Source of the DNA: Pseudoips prasinana
Lineage: Eukaryota > Arthropoda > Insecta > Lepidoptera > Nolidae
Length of the DNA stretch: 64,000 bases
Assembly (NCBI GenBank): GCA_951640165.1
Contig: OX621242.1
Location: 29,880,001-29,944,000, forward strand
Direction of reading: 5' to 3'
Under the pieces are notes generated by a model that saw nothing but the letters and a program-made list of their open reading frames with translations, had not been told where the DNA came from and made no database searches. Positions 1 through 10,439 of this stretch are shown piece after piece. Positions within the stretch are counted from its first letter, which is position 1. The number at the start of each line of letters is the position of its first letter. Made by a program: the position numbers and the translations under genes.

Positions 1-1900
1 CCGATAATCATCACCATTCATTGACATTGAAGGAGCTTTGGACAAAACAAAATTCTGAAGCATAAAGCACTCTCTTGCCAAACTCGGAGTGGATCAAACC
101 ACCAGGGGCTGGATTGACAACCTCCTAAGGCTGAGAGCTATGAGGTTTCTAGTAAACTCCACCACAAGAGGCATCGTAGCAAAAGGGTGTCGAAAAGGTG
201 GGGTGCTCTCCCCCTTACTATGGAATATAGTTGTGGATGACCTAATGCGATGCCTAAACCAAAGATGCTACTACACTGTTGGCTATGCCGACGACATCAC
301 GATTCTGATAAAAGGCAACTCAGAAAACATAGTATGTAACCGTATGCAATCCGCCTTCAAAATCGTGCGAAAATGGTGCGACCAACACGAACTAACGGTT
401 AACCCAAAGAAAACAGAATTGGTCGTATTCACAAACAAAAGACAACCAAATATCACGGGCTACCCAAATTGTTTGGCACCGAACTTAGCCTCTCAACTGA
501 GGTTAAATACCTAGGGATAACGCTTGATAGCAAGCTTAACTGGAACAAACATATGGAAGTGAAAATCGAACGACCTTCTGGCTATGTAGAAGACTTATAG
601 GGAAAAGTGGGGCCTAAGACCATCCTACCCTGACCCTATGGTACTACAAAATGTTAATACTCCCCATGATAACATATGGTGCCATTGTGTGGTGGCCCAG
701 AACATAGTTAAGCACGGCAAAAACAAAACACCAAAGCTTCCAAAGACTAGCATGCTTAGCAACCACTGGCAGCATAAGACCGACTTCCACAGCTGCACTA
801 GAGGCTCTACTAAATCTCAGACCTTTGCACCTAGTTATCCAACAAGAGGCTGCAGCAACAGCCATAAGGCTCAGCAAAATTGACCTGTGGAAGCAAAATT
901 ATAGGGAAAAGCACACGCGCATCATTGTTCATCCATGATGATAAAGAAGACGCTCCCAATGATGGACGCTATATGTGACATAATCCCTAAAACCTTCATA
1001 TTTGATAAAAACTACGCCATCCAGCTTCAAGAGGAAGCTAAGCACAGCTCTGGCACACATGAAGTGCGGATATATAATGATGGTTCGAAAACAAATAAAG
1101 GCACAGGAGCCGGCGTCTTCTCCAATTACCTCAACATCAACATATCAATAACACTTAGCAGTCTAAATTCTATTTTCCAAGCGGAATTCGTGGGAATAAC
1201 ATTAGCAGCAACAGCAGTCAAGTCTCGAGATGTGCATGGTATATCCATACGAATAATCTCAGACAGTGCCTCTGAGCTTCAAGCCTTAAAGAGCAACCAA
1301 TTTAACAGTGGACTCATTCTGGAGTGCCACGGTGCACTTGAAAAGATCTCAACAACCAACAAGGTCAAATTACAGTGGATTAGAGGGCACAGTTCTCTAG
1401 GAAATGACACTGCGGACCAGCTGGCAAGAAAGGGATCGGAAACGACAACATTGGAACCTGAACCCATTGTACCCATACCCTATAACCAACTGAAAACATG
1501 GTTGTGTGAAAAACCACGCAGCAACATGAAAAAGAGTGGATAGATCTGGAATCATGCAGACAGACAAAAGAATTTCTACCATCTCTGAACAAACGCCTAT
1601 CGCGTAATCTATTACACCTGAACAGGAAGGATCTACGCATGGTGATATGCACAATTACCTTGCAAATACTTCTTCAATATTGGCGTCACAGACAGCCCCC
1701 TGTGCAGAGGGTGCATTGAAAATGAAGAAACACCAGCACACGTAATGCTACACTACAAAAGTGTTGCTTACCAACGGGCAAAGTTCCTGAATGATCCGAA
1801 GAAACTGCAAGAGGCCCTCAAGCCAGGCTTTCGTGGTCTCCTGGACTTTTGGATGGAACTAAAATGGTTCGAGTAGCCAAACAATTATCACGCACAATGG
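1..1900 (+). mobile_element. Degenerate non-LTR retrotransposon (RT + RNase H + terminal zinc motif)
   Basis: 5'-truncated LINE relic running off the window start. RT motif A (DIEGALD) lies at 23-43 and is followed by an in-frame TGA at 56-58. The open stretch 89-514 carries the usual GVLSPLLW segment, but preceded by GCRKG instead of GxPQG, then the catalytic YADD near 286-297 and the NPKKTELVVF block. 515-930 is shifted and stop-ridden yet still encodes ITYGAIVWWPRT. An RNase H domain follows in 935-1543: acidic residues sit in NDGSKT, QAEF, SDSAS and GNDTADQLA, with WIRGHSS before the last. After further frame breaks, 1700-1876 encodes CRGC..EETPAHV, a terminal CCHC-like motif whose last Cys is gone, and ends at TAG 1874-1876. 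The domain order fits the I/LOA/R1 group of insect LINEs; I cannot place the clade more finely. Clearly inactive. Confidence 0.88.
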
Positions 1901-2202
1901 CCCAATGAGCCTGGCCAATGTTTTATTCTGGATATGCGAAAGTAATCTAGAACAAAATACAAGAACGTCTGCATTTTTACTTTTTATATATTCCCAAAGA
2001 CAGCTGAGATAATAGCAATCAAAGTACGCATTTTCGAGCGATATTATTTCAAACCGCAAGCGGCGTTTGATCGCGCTGTGACGTCACGTATCCCCTCATA
2101 CAGCGCGCCGGGCGCTTTGCGGGTACCAATCTAGGTACTATTCATTTAATCACCGCTGCTGGTGGCTCGTAGATGCGATCTTATTACGAGAAAATTATTA
2201 GA

Positions 2203-2339
2203 AAATGCTGTGGAGTGCCCAAGAGTTTTAATTCAAATGTTAACATCCAAAAAGTGTTTTTAGTATACCTAAAAATCCTATGATAAGGAAGAAATGGATG
2301 ACCGCAATACGCAGACAGGATTCAATAGGACTGAAAACT
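2203..2339 (+). pseudogene. Decayed THAP-type zinc-finger remnant
   Basis: Two reading frames together give a recognisable THAP N-terminus. Frame one begins KCCGVPKSFNSN, matching the start of THAP domains except that the expected later Cys is Ser. A shift near the A-run at about 2248-2252 moves to a frame reading SVFSIPKNPMIRKKW then MTAIRR, which matches the invariant proline and the KKW helix of THAP domains. The distal Cys-x2-His pair is not found before the frame degenerates. THAP fingers occur in host DNA-binding proteins and in P-element and Kolobok-type transposases. The proximity to the YqaJ-like remnant 400 bp downstream suggests both came from one transposon-associated gene. No start codon or promoter can be defended. 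Confidence 0.6.
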
Positions 2340-2465
2340 ATTGCATTTTATTATGTATATTATATTGATGTCAATAACTATTATATTTATACTTTTCTCA
2401 AAAAGCACGCCGTTATCTATTGGTGCATTTTATAATCAACTTCTGACAAGGGTAGATAATCTTTT

Positions 2466-2522
2466 AAGTTTATCTACCTTTATTTAATTATTATTTATAA
2501 TTAAATAAAGGTAGATAAACTT
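2466..2522. repeat. Perfect 25-bp-arm hairpin
   Basis: Arms 2466-2490 and 2498-2522 are exact reverse complements separated by a 7-nt loop. AT-rich apart from a TCTACCTT/AAGGTAGA block. It lies between the THAP and YqaJ remnants, so it is probably a small fold-back insertion or an internal structure of the same element. Confidence 0.85.
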
Positions 2523-2693
2523 AATTTATGTTAAGTAGTGTAGTTAGTACAATATTCACATGTGTTGGTCACCCTCATTAGGAGGATAAGTGCGAAACCT
2601 ATCGCTGATGCGTGCAGCAGTTGGTGATTACGTTGCGAAGTCTGGTCTACATATTTATATTTTTTGCCTTGCCACGATCTACTGGACTAACGG

Positions 2694-2717
2694 TCGCGAT
2701 CGACCGGTCGATCGCGA
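2694..2717. repeat. Perfect 24-bp GATC-rich palindrome
   Basis: The 24 bases are self-complementary without a loop, centred on ACCGGT, and are followed by a partial direct copy of the GATCGCGATCGACC motif. It interrupts the region just upstream of the YqaJ-like remnant. Confidence 0.85.
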
Positions 2718-2734
2718 TCGACCTGTTGGCCACC

Positions 2735-3233
2735 CGTGGTATAGAGCATGAAGCAACAGCAAATAGCATTACAATTAAACATTCAAATAAAGCCTTGTGG
2801 TCTCTTCAAAGATAAAAACTTGCCTTTTCTAGGTGCAACTCCAGATGAAATAGTAGGAGAAGACACAACCATTGAAATCAAGTGTCCTATGACAGCATTT
2901 AAATCATCTTTGGACGAAAGCTATGGAGAAGAAAAAAGTGATTTTTTGGAAAAACTAAAAACGGACTTGTCATAAATAAAAATCATCCTTGGTATATACA
3001 AGTACAAGGGCAACTTCATAATGACTGATAGGCAAAAATGTATTTTCGGAATATGGTCTGGATGCGACAAAGACGTCATTGTTGAAATTATAGAGAGAGA
3101 TGTCCAATATTGGGAACAAATGGAACCAAAATTAGTACATTTTTATATGACATGCATGTTGCCTGAGCTATGCGATCCCAGACATGTTCGAAATATGGCT
3201 ATTAGAGATTTAAGCGAATTAAATGTTATTTAA
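2735..3233 (+). pseudogene. Decayed YqaJ-like (lambda-exonuclease fold) nuclease
   Basis: Fragments of a YqaJ-type nuclease domain spread over shifted frames. GIEHEA near 2738 matches the first acidic motif. After a shift, KPCGLFKDKNLPFLGATPDE is followed by the core TIEIKCP, giving the Asp and the Glu-x-Lys catalytic triad. A stop at 2973-2975 ends that frame. A second frame from 2975 supplies HPWYIQVQGQLHN (the conserved Gln motif) and meets TGA TAG. The original frame then resumes at 3021 with RQKCIFGIW and a C-terminal tail ending at 3233. All catalytic residues survive but at least three frame changes make it a pseudogene. Such domains are common in insect genomes as transposon- or virus-associated genes. 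Confidence 0.75.
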
Positions 3234-3261
3234 TTTTGACAATGTGTTATAACTTACGGTA

Positions 3262-3482
3262 AAAACCATATCTATCCTACCTAGCCACCTACATAAATAC
3301 TTACCCTCTTACCTATCCTAGACCCTTGCCTACCTACCTACGTACATAACTACGTACCTACCTAAGTATACTACGTACATACCTACCTCCAATAGATAAC
3401 ACGAAAACGCATTACATTTTTCACATACATGTATAGCTACATAACCAACTATCCTACCTACTTACCTATCTAATATTCATAG
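3262..3482. repeat. Degenerate (CCTA)n/(TACC)n-rich tract
   Basis: Repeated CTACCTA, ACGTACATA and CTTACCT units form an imperfect tetranucleotide-like tract, with a non-repetitive break at about 3400-3450. Confidence 0.7.
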
Positions 3483-3996
3483 TACAAACCATGCCTTGAG
3501 AATCACCAAAACAACAAAAAAAACTAATATGTTGCAGTCCTCCGGAAGTTATGCGTAGTCACATGTCGGTGATTTTTTTTTAAATTTGTATAATGGCAAA
3601 GCGTTTTAATACCACGCCAATGTACCCACAGAACCCTGAATGCAATAGTGACTCGCACTTGATTAGTTTTTTGTGACAGTAGAATTTATGCTGTGGCTCA
3701 GAATCGGTTAAAAATCTTATAAGTACATATAGTATCTAGATACTTGCATTTAGACCAACTACTTTCATAATTACATACAATAATGGCTGTCACAAATACA
3801 TACATGGAGAAAACTACATAACTCTAAACTTACTACAAAATCAATGGGCGGAAAGGGCACCGTAATGTTGCAGGTTCGTCTATTATTTTGTAGCAACTAG
3901 TAGCAACAATAAGTTGATCTCGCATTGTATAGGCTTTCCGTACAATGAGAGGTCAGTTTATTCTTGACAGTTTAGCTTGATAAGCAACTGTCAGTA

Positions 3997-4131
3997 GGCA
4001 TGCCAGCACATCCAGCTACACAAATCTGTCAAATTTCTTTTATAGATTTTCATCTTTATCACTTAAGCATAAGGTTCACTTTCAATTAGGGAAATTGGAC
4101 AGATTGGGGTAGCTTGATGTGCTAGCGTCTG
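3997..4131. mobile_element. TA-flanked MITE, family CAGACG (copy 1)
   Basis: Non-coding element with inverted ends. The left end reads GCCAGCACATCCAGCTAC and the right end GTAGCTTGATGTGCTAGCG, each reaching a TA dinucleotide (3995-3996 and 4132-4133). Related copies lie at 9421-9535 and 46879-47012. TA flanks suggest a Tc1/mariner-mobilised MITE. The preceding 3880-3990 shares the ACAATGAGAGGTCAG core of the 13327-13447 element and may be a decayed copy of that second family. Confidence 0.7.
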
Positions 4132-4275
4132 TACATTGAAATTCCTGCTGGGATCGCGGTACATTGGAATTTAAGTGATATAAATTTTATCTTATTTTAA
4201 TAGTGACAAATTAATATTATTATTGATAATTGTATTACCTACTTTAGAAGTTGTCCGATAAATAAAATAGGTAGT

Positions 4276-4356
4276 TTATTCTAACAAAATTGCAACGACG
4301 TCGCGGCGTGCCCGCGTGACCGCGAGCTGCAGTGTGTGAGCGAGACAAAGAGTTAG
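4276..4356 (-). pseudogene. Possible hAT/ZBED transposase fragment
   Basis: The minus strand reads CLAHTLQLAVTRA followed by about ten residues and a stop. The C-x-AHTLQL block is characteristic of hAT-family transposases and ZBED proteins. The frame stays open to about 4500, but the upstream residues show no other hAT motif and no dimerisation domain follows. If real it is a short relic. The GC-rich stretch here could also give this match by chance. Confidence 0.35.
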
Positions 4357-5102
4357 GCGGCGCGGTGAAGTGGGGGCGAAATTGGAATTTGAGCCGAGGT
4401 TGTACAGGCTCTTAAACACATTCGAATGTAGAATAGTTCCAATCCAAAATTGCTGGGAAATATGGAAATAACAGAACTTAAAGGGCATGCCTAGTATCAC
4501 TGAAAGCGATATCTTCCAGGCAACCTAGTTGCGTTGGATAGACCAGAAATTATTACCTATGGATAATGAAAGCAAAAGGTTTACTAATTTATTGGAGAAG
4601 CCTGACACCTTGGTTTATTAAAAAAAAAAATATTAATTCCATGGTAAGTTTTTTGGTAAATGTTTGTGAACCGGTTATGATAGTCTTTTTTTTTTAATTA
4701 ATTGAGAATGCTTACGGAACGGTCCCATACAAATTTAGGTGGAAAGTCTCGGTCAGATGTTTATATAAATAAAAATAACAAATTGAACAATACACAAATT
4801 TTCCACAGATCAGTAAAACCAACTTCCAAACAAAACTTATATGAGACCGGCAAGCATGCTTAAACATAATAATATAAAAAAATATTTAAAAATGAGTTTA
4901 TAAACACCAATACTTTACAAAAAGAAATAATACGCATTGAATTGCGAACCTTCCCCATTTTTGACGTCGGTAAAGAAAATGAAAAAATGATATTCTCGTT
5001 TCAAATGGTTCTTTGATTGTCTTACAGGGTTTTACAACATCAGTGGGCATCGATCAATTTACAGTTGTAGGAGAATGGATGCCTGTATGTCGGGGAACCT
5101 CA

Positions 5103-5243
5103 CAAACGTGCAATTCAAGCACACCCAGACTCAGAATATGGCTCACACAAATAGTTGTAATGTGCCGGAATCAAACCCGGAAACCGGGGAACCGAGGCAA
5201 TAGCGTGGCGACCACCTTAACCACTTTGTCACACGTGCAGTCA
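5103..5243 (-). mobile_element. S3-family tRNA-derived SINE
   Basis: On the minus strand it starts at the family head TGCACGTGTG, shows a B-box-like CGGGTTTGATTCCGG and continues with ACAACTATTTGTGTGAGCC, the S3 body also seen at 36725 and 55384. Truncated in its 3' part. Confidence 0.7.
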
Positions 5244-5249
5244 ATTTAT

Positions 5250-7250
5250 TAAAAGAAAGTGTATAATGACGTCATAGGCCCGTGTAGTCATCACTTCGGC
5301 GTAGCGTGACGCTTCGCGTAACAAACCGCCAATTATTTCATTAAACCATCAATTAATCAATAACGTAACATCGGTTTCTTACAGGCGTGCTTAATAACAA
5401 TACCCGTTTGTCATTGTCATGAAAGGTCATTTTTAGGCCCTTTGTTATGAGGAACATTTATTCGTAATAATTAGGTTGTGGCTTTTACTGAATCGGGGCC
5501 ATGCACATTATTATATGTATGTTTCAACCTTATTTAAAAATGAAGTCTAAAGTTAAACTGCAGTTGATACTTGGTTTAGTCGAAAACCATCCAATGAAAT
5601 TGCTTGATCCATAGATCTTTAAATAAGGGTGTTAGAGAGTGAACGTAAGTGAACCGTCACGTTTGCGTCGGTGTCGCTGGATAGAGTTTACTCAGATTCA
5701 TTCGTCATTAATCGCGCTCGGGTAGGCGACTCAGTAATCGTGTGTATTCGGCTCCAGTCGAAATCTGCCATTTTTACAAGATGTTAGGAGTTTTAACTTC
5801 TATCGTATGATTATAAGCATACACCTATTTTTATTATTGGAACATAACCCGTGGTACAGCAAGAGGAGTTTCTTAATCCTATTGGTAAACCTATATCTGC
5901 ATTTCGTTTTTGTTTCTTCACCACCTGTTATTTTCAGTACAAGTATACTTTTTTCTGAGAACTTTAAATTTAGGCCAACCACCAAAACTTGCAAAAATGC
6001 ATACAATACTTTTTCTATTATTTTTAGACACAGCCTCAAAATGTATTTGAATATTTTAGAAAAGGGAAAAAGGCAAGGATAACGTTGCCTGTTTCCCTTT
6101 TCTAATGAGATTGGCTCCCAATGTAACCTGCCCCTGATTAACAAGTTCCGAATTCAAAGGCTAACTATCGATAAGGCATCAATCAGTCTGTGTACAAACT
6201 GCTAGTTGATTGATTTTGTTTTCGAATTCCATAATGTTACTTAGCAGCTAAAGCCTGAGCCCAAACTCATCAATAGATAACTTCAAATTCTTGATTAGTT
6301 TATAGGCCAGATAATATAAAAGCGACCGACATAATATAATCTCGTCTCCCATTGGCTGGAGGTAACAGAAAACGGAGACAATTACGCAGCTTTCGAATTA
6401 TACTAAACTTCTGATTTCCTATATATATAATAATCGTCACAGGTTCTTATAGCAATGATGACTAAGAGCTCATCCTGCTTTCCGAAGCACGAAGGGTACC
6501 GCAAAACACAGGCCCCGGAATTTGTTTCAGTGCCTGGGTTTATTTCGGAGTAGGAATCTAACGCGCAAGCTAAGGACACAGTTCTTTTGTTTAATTTTTA
6601 TAACATGCGAATGAATTAAACGAAAAGTGAATCGTCATTCCCATTCCCTTAGCTGAGCAAACCTTTTATGCTGAACTCTGACACCCAGACCCTTCGACGA
6701 GGCCTCTAAATTTCTACAACATTTGTTTGTTTTTCTGTTTAAAAATTGTTAATCTCTAAAAAGCTTTGCTTATCAGATAAGGTTACGTAATTCTTAACCT
6801 TAAACCGATTAGCGTCGAGTAGACGAACTTGTCAGCTGTGTAATTTCTCAAGAAAGTGTTTACTTCAAAACAAAAAGCGTTTTACTGAATAGATAAATAA
6901 AAAAGGGTGGTATTTAAACGCAAATCAAATAAAATACTTTTTTTATGCAATAATAATCCAAATTTCCATCAAAATTACTGATTGCACAGCAGAATACTCA
7001 ACTCTAAAGTATTAGAAAACACACTACAATTTATTTTCGTAACGTACGGCTGTTTAACTTAATGCAAAGCAATTTTATTAATGCACTGCTTATAATGACT
7101 AATGCACATTATACCTGGTAACTCTTTTTTTTTTGTAATATAGCTCCTATTTATATATTACTTACAGCAGTTTTTCTAAATGAAACAACAATTTATTGGT
7201 CATAATCATCTTATTATTTATTAAGTACAACATAATGAGATCAGCAAAAA
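5250..7250. other. No gene seen; single-copy-looking AT-rich DNA
   Basis: No exon or repeat family could be recognised. A GC-richer stretch at 5630-5780 (GTGTCGCTGG, CGCGCTCGGGTAGGCG) stands out from the background. Complementary open frames near 5800-6144 have no domain signal and are considered chance. Confidence 0.5.
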
Positions 7251-7254
7251 ATGA

Positions 7255-8105
7255 TAAAATTGGCAGCATGCAAGCAGGAATGCAGCAAGCAAGCAGGCAT
7301 GCAATGCAACATGGAAGCAGGCATGCAACATGCAGCAAGCATTGTTTCTGTCACGGCTCCGGCGCTGCGGGGTTTGGCTCTATTCCACTTTAACCCACTA
7401 AACAAATCCATTCATGGATTTGTTTCCACTTTTTGTTCCACTATAATCCATCGCCTTCTGACAGAGACACCGTTCTAACCTAACCTAACCTACTTTTCTA
7501 TTAGCAAGTCGTTTCTGACAGGGTCACCGTTCTAACCTAACCTAACCTACTTTTCTATTAGCAAGTCGTTTCTGACAGGGTCACCGTTCTAACCTAACCT
7601 AACCTACTTTTCTATTAGCAAGTCGTTTCTGACAGGGTCACCGTTCTAACCTAACCTAACCTACTTTTCTATTAGCAAGTCGTTTCTGACAGGGTCACCG
7701 TTCTAACCTAACCTAACCTACTTTTCTATTAGCAAGTCGTTTCTGACAGGGTCACCGTTCTAACCTAACCTAACCTACTTTTCTATTAGCAAGTCGTTTC
7801 TGACAGGGTCACCGTTCTAACCTAACCTAACCTACTTTTCTATTAGCAAGTCGTTTCTGACAGGGTCACCGTTCTAACCTAACCTAACCTACTTTTCTAT
7901 TAGCAAGTCGTTTCTGACAGGGTCACCGTTCTAACCTAACCTAACCTACTTTTCTATTAGCAAGTAGACTTTCGGTAAGATAAATTTCGTGATATTTAAT
8001 AATAGACATTACAATTCTTAGGTTTTATCAAATTCGGACTTTTAAAAATCGGAACATAAAAATTCGGAATAAAATATTTCGAAGTATTTGGGTGTTCCCA
8101 CGCAA
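7255..8105 (-). mobile_element. Composite non-coding element related to 37784-39220
   Basis: Three blocks match the 37.8-39.2 kb element in reverse complement: a CATGCAAGCAGG-type minisatellite (7264-7345), a GC-rich block containing TCACGGCTCCGGCGCTGCGG (7354-7378), and an AT-rich end (7968-8105) rich in TCGGAA words that mirrors 37784-37915. Between the second and third blocks lies the 57-bp array. Precise left boundary not determined. No coding potential beyond the minisatellite artefact. Confidence 0.65.
7447..7968. repeat. 57-bp satellite array (about 9 units) with telomere-like motif
   Basis: The anchor GCAAGTCG recurs at 7504, 7561, 7618, 7675, 7732, 7789, 7846 and 7903, giving an exact 57-bp period. 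Internal units look identical; the first and last diverge. Each unit holds TAACCTAACCTAACC, three copies of the complement of the insect telomere repeat TTAGG, plus GACAGGGTCACCG and CTTTTCTATTAGCAAGTCG. Confidence 0.95.
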
Positions 8106-8109
8106 GAGT

Positions 8110-9400
8110 CCATTCTTTCAGTTCAATCGGGGGTAGAGTCGAAAAAGTCTCTGGTTTATGGTTTTCCGACCATTCCTTAACCATGTTTGTTGCGTATGAC
8201 ATAATTATGTAAGCCCATTTTCAGTTAATTTGCTGTGCTTTTAGAAATAATGCAATGAAAAAAGGTATTGTTACTACAAAATTTGCCTTGCATGTCTTCT
8301 TCAAAATTAAGACAAATATGATGAGCAAGTTTTAGTTGTGCCTATTAGTATACATGCTACTCGGATAGATATTTTGCTTTGACAATGAGTATCTTCTACA
8401 TGCGCACTAGTTAATTTGCTGTGCAGTTAGTATTTTTGATAAACATTTAGAATTTTTGTACTTAAATAAATTTATTTGTATCGCATTATGAGGATAAAAG
8501 TAATGTCATGCTGATGTATATTTTATTTTTTTCTGCCGTACTAGTTTTGTTAAACATTCAGTTTATTTGTAGTAAAGTAATTTATTTGATTTAAAAAAGC
8601 ATATAAATGATGATAATATATTGATATGTGATTATTTATTTGATGTGCCATTAATAATATTCCAATAAAAAATAGTGAATCACTAATTTATAGGGGGATT
8701 TATTGGGGTTGAGTTTGAGCATAATAGGAAAAAACCAAGAGGCCAAGACCTAAATCAGTCCCGTACTGGACATCTAAATTCAACATTCGATTTACTGCCG
8801 ACCCGAATTTTTCGAGAATTCGACCAAGCGTTAAGGGATGTTAATATTTGACAGGACCAGTTAATATTGGACAGACCCAATCTGCAGGACTTCTGAGGAG
8901 AAAAACGAGGCTTAGGGCTTAAGGCAAGAGTCTACGAAATAGGGACTAGCACAAAAGCTCCTGAAGTGCCGAAGTGCTGTACGAAAGGACACCGGAACAA
9001 GACGATATTCGATAAAATAATTTTATAGACCTCGAAAATACATGTTAAATCAATGTATATAATTATTTCAAGCATCGTGCCTGTTGCATAAGTAAAGCCA
9101 TACGATTTTCATTTAAAACAACTAATTACCCCGAACTTGTTTACTATGGACGCCTCGCCATGATTACAAGACGTAGGTAGCGACGCTAACCTACTCTTAT
9201 CTACTCCTTCTCAAAAAACAGCCATAAAAAGAGTAACATGATTATTGCTCACACACAAAGCTTCGAGTTAAGAGCGTTCACAACAGGTTGCCAGCTCATC
9301 GCTTTGAACACTAAGTACAGTCAACAACAAAGTAATCTGCCACCGGACGGTGCTAAATTCAATTACTCTAACTGTGCACCCACTAAGATAACATTTCTGA
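8110..9400. other. No gene seen; AT-rich with short recurring motif
   Basis: GTTAATTTGCTGTGC occurs near 8225 and 8410. 8690-9010 is GC-richer and contains two similar TTAATATT.GACAG words, but I could not assign it to a family or a coding exon. Confidence 0.45.
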
Positions 9401-9420
9401 GTGTCGATTTTAATAAGGTA

Positions 9421-9535
9421 CAGACGCCAGCACATCAAGCTACCCCAATCTGTCAAATTTCTCCAATTAAAACTGAACCTTATTATTATGTGATAAAATT
9501 GAAAATCTATAAAAGATATTTGACAGATATCGAGA
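9421..9535. mobile_element. TA-flanked MITE, family CAGACG (copy 2)
   Basis: Starts after TA (9419-9420) with CAGACGCCAGCACATCAAGC and continues through CCCCAATCTGTCAAATTTC. The interior GAAAATCTATAAAA matches the 46879 copy. The right terminal repeat has eroded to GACAGATATCGAGATG. Confidence 0.7.
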
Positions 9536-10195
9536 TGTAGGTGATTAGTAATTACAAACATAACAATTAAAATATGGTACGATTTTGCAAACAATATCGG
9601 TCTGTAGAACAAATAAGGTAGGTAGAAAAGTGGTTATTCCCTGTAGACTTCTGGCATGGTTTAACTACTGATGTCTAATGATTACTACTGGGATCAAAAG
9701 CTTAACGTGTCATCCGATCCACAGAAGCGCTCAGAGAGTTAACTACATTAGTGTCCACTTTATTAGACACATGAAAATTTTATGGTGTGCAGTTTCTTTA
9801 TATTATCAATAATATATGAAATAGTGGAATTAACTCAACACTTGGGTATTAACATCGACTTTTACACGTCAAAGTAACTAGATTTATAATAAGTCCCTCC
9901 GTGTGTTACCTACCTATGTTTAACAAAAAAACTTTTGAGAAATTATTTAAATAACAAGTTACTTAGATTCTATTTTTAAATTAATTAGAATTATAATAAA
10001 AATTTAAGACACCAAACATTGACGAACGCCAGTTTTTGTTAAGTTAAACTACAAGTTGAGGTCTTCTTTGTTCACTAACTACTTACTCGGTGTCTTCAAT
10101 TTTTAATATAGTAAGTACTAAATTTTAGAATAATGGCAAAATAACTTGCTATTTATTTAAGGATTTCTCATGATTTTTATATTATATACGTATGA

Positions 10196-10435
10196 CGGGC
10201 CTGTTAGCGTGGTTGGTAGATACGGTGCCTTTCACGCCGCAGGTCATGGGTTCGATTCCCACCGAGACAGATATTTCTGTGCATGAACATGTCTGTTTGT
10301 CCTGAGTCTGGGTGTAAATTATCTATATAAGTATTTATTTACAAAAGAAAAATAGTATATGTAGTATATCAGTTATCTGGTTTCCATATTACAAGCTCTG
10401 CTTAGTTTGGGATCAAATGGCCGTGTGTGAATAAT
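10196..10435 (+). mobile_element. S1-family tRNA-derived SINE
   Basis: tRNA-like head with A-box-like TTAGCGTGGTTGGTAG and B-box GGTTCGATTCC, then a body with CTGAGTCTGGGTGTAAATTA and the family 3' end GCTCTGCTTAGTTTGGGATC followed by GTGTGTGAATAATGTC. The head is nearly full, so this is one of the most complete S1 copies. Confidence 0.85.
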
Positions 10436-10439
10436 GTCT

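Noticed and set aside
5800..6144. Complementary frames of 91 and 114 codons on opposite strands
   Set aside because: Low-complexity, AT-driven, and mirror each other; neither shows a domain.
7447..7968. CRISPR array
   Set aside because: The period is 57 bp with no unique spacers; the entire unit repeats. It is a eukaryotic satellite.
7447..7968. Genuine chromosome end
   Set aside because: The telomere-like motif is only 15-17 bp per unit, separated by non-telomeric sequence and flanked on both sides by ordinary DNA.
9238..9612. Overlapping frames of 100 and 114 codons
   Set aside because: They run through the MITE at 9421-9535; non-coding.
10196..10280. tRNA gene suggested by A and B boxes
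   Set aside because: Part of an S1 SINE with family body and 3' end; no intact cloverleaf. The same applies to heads at 17347, 36890, 55384 and 60898.
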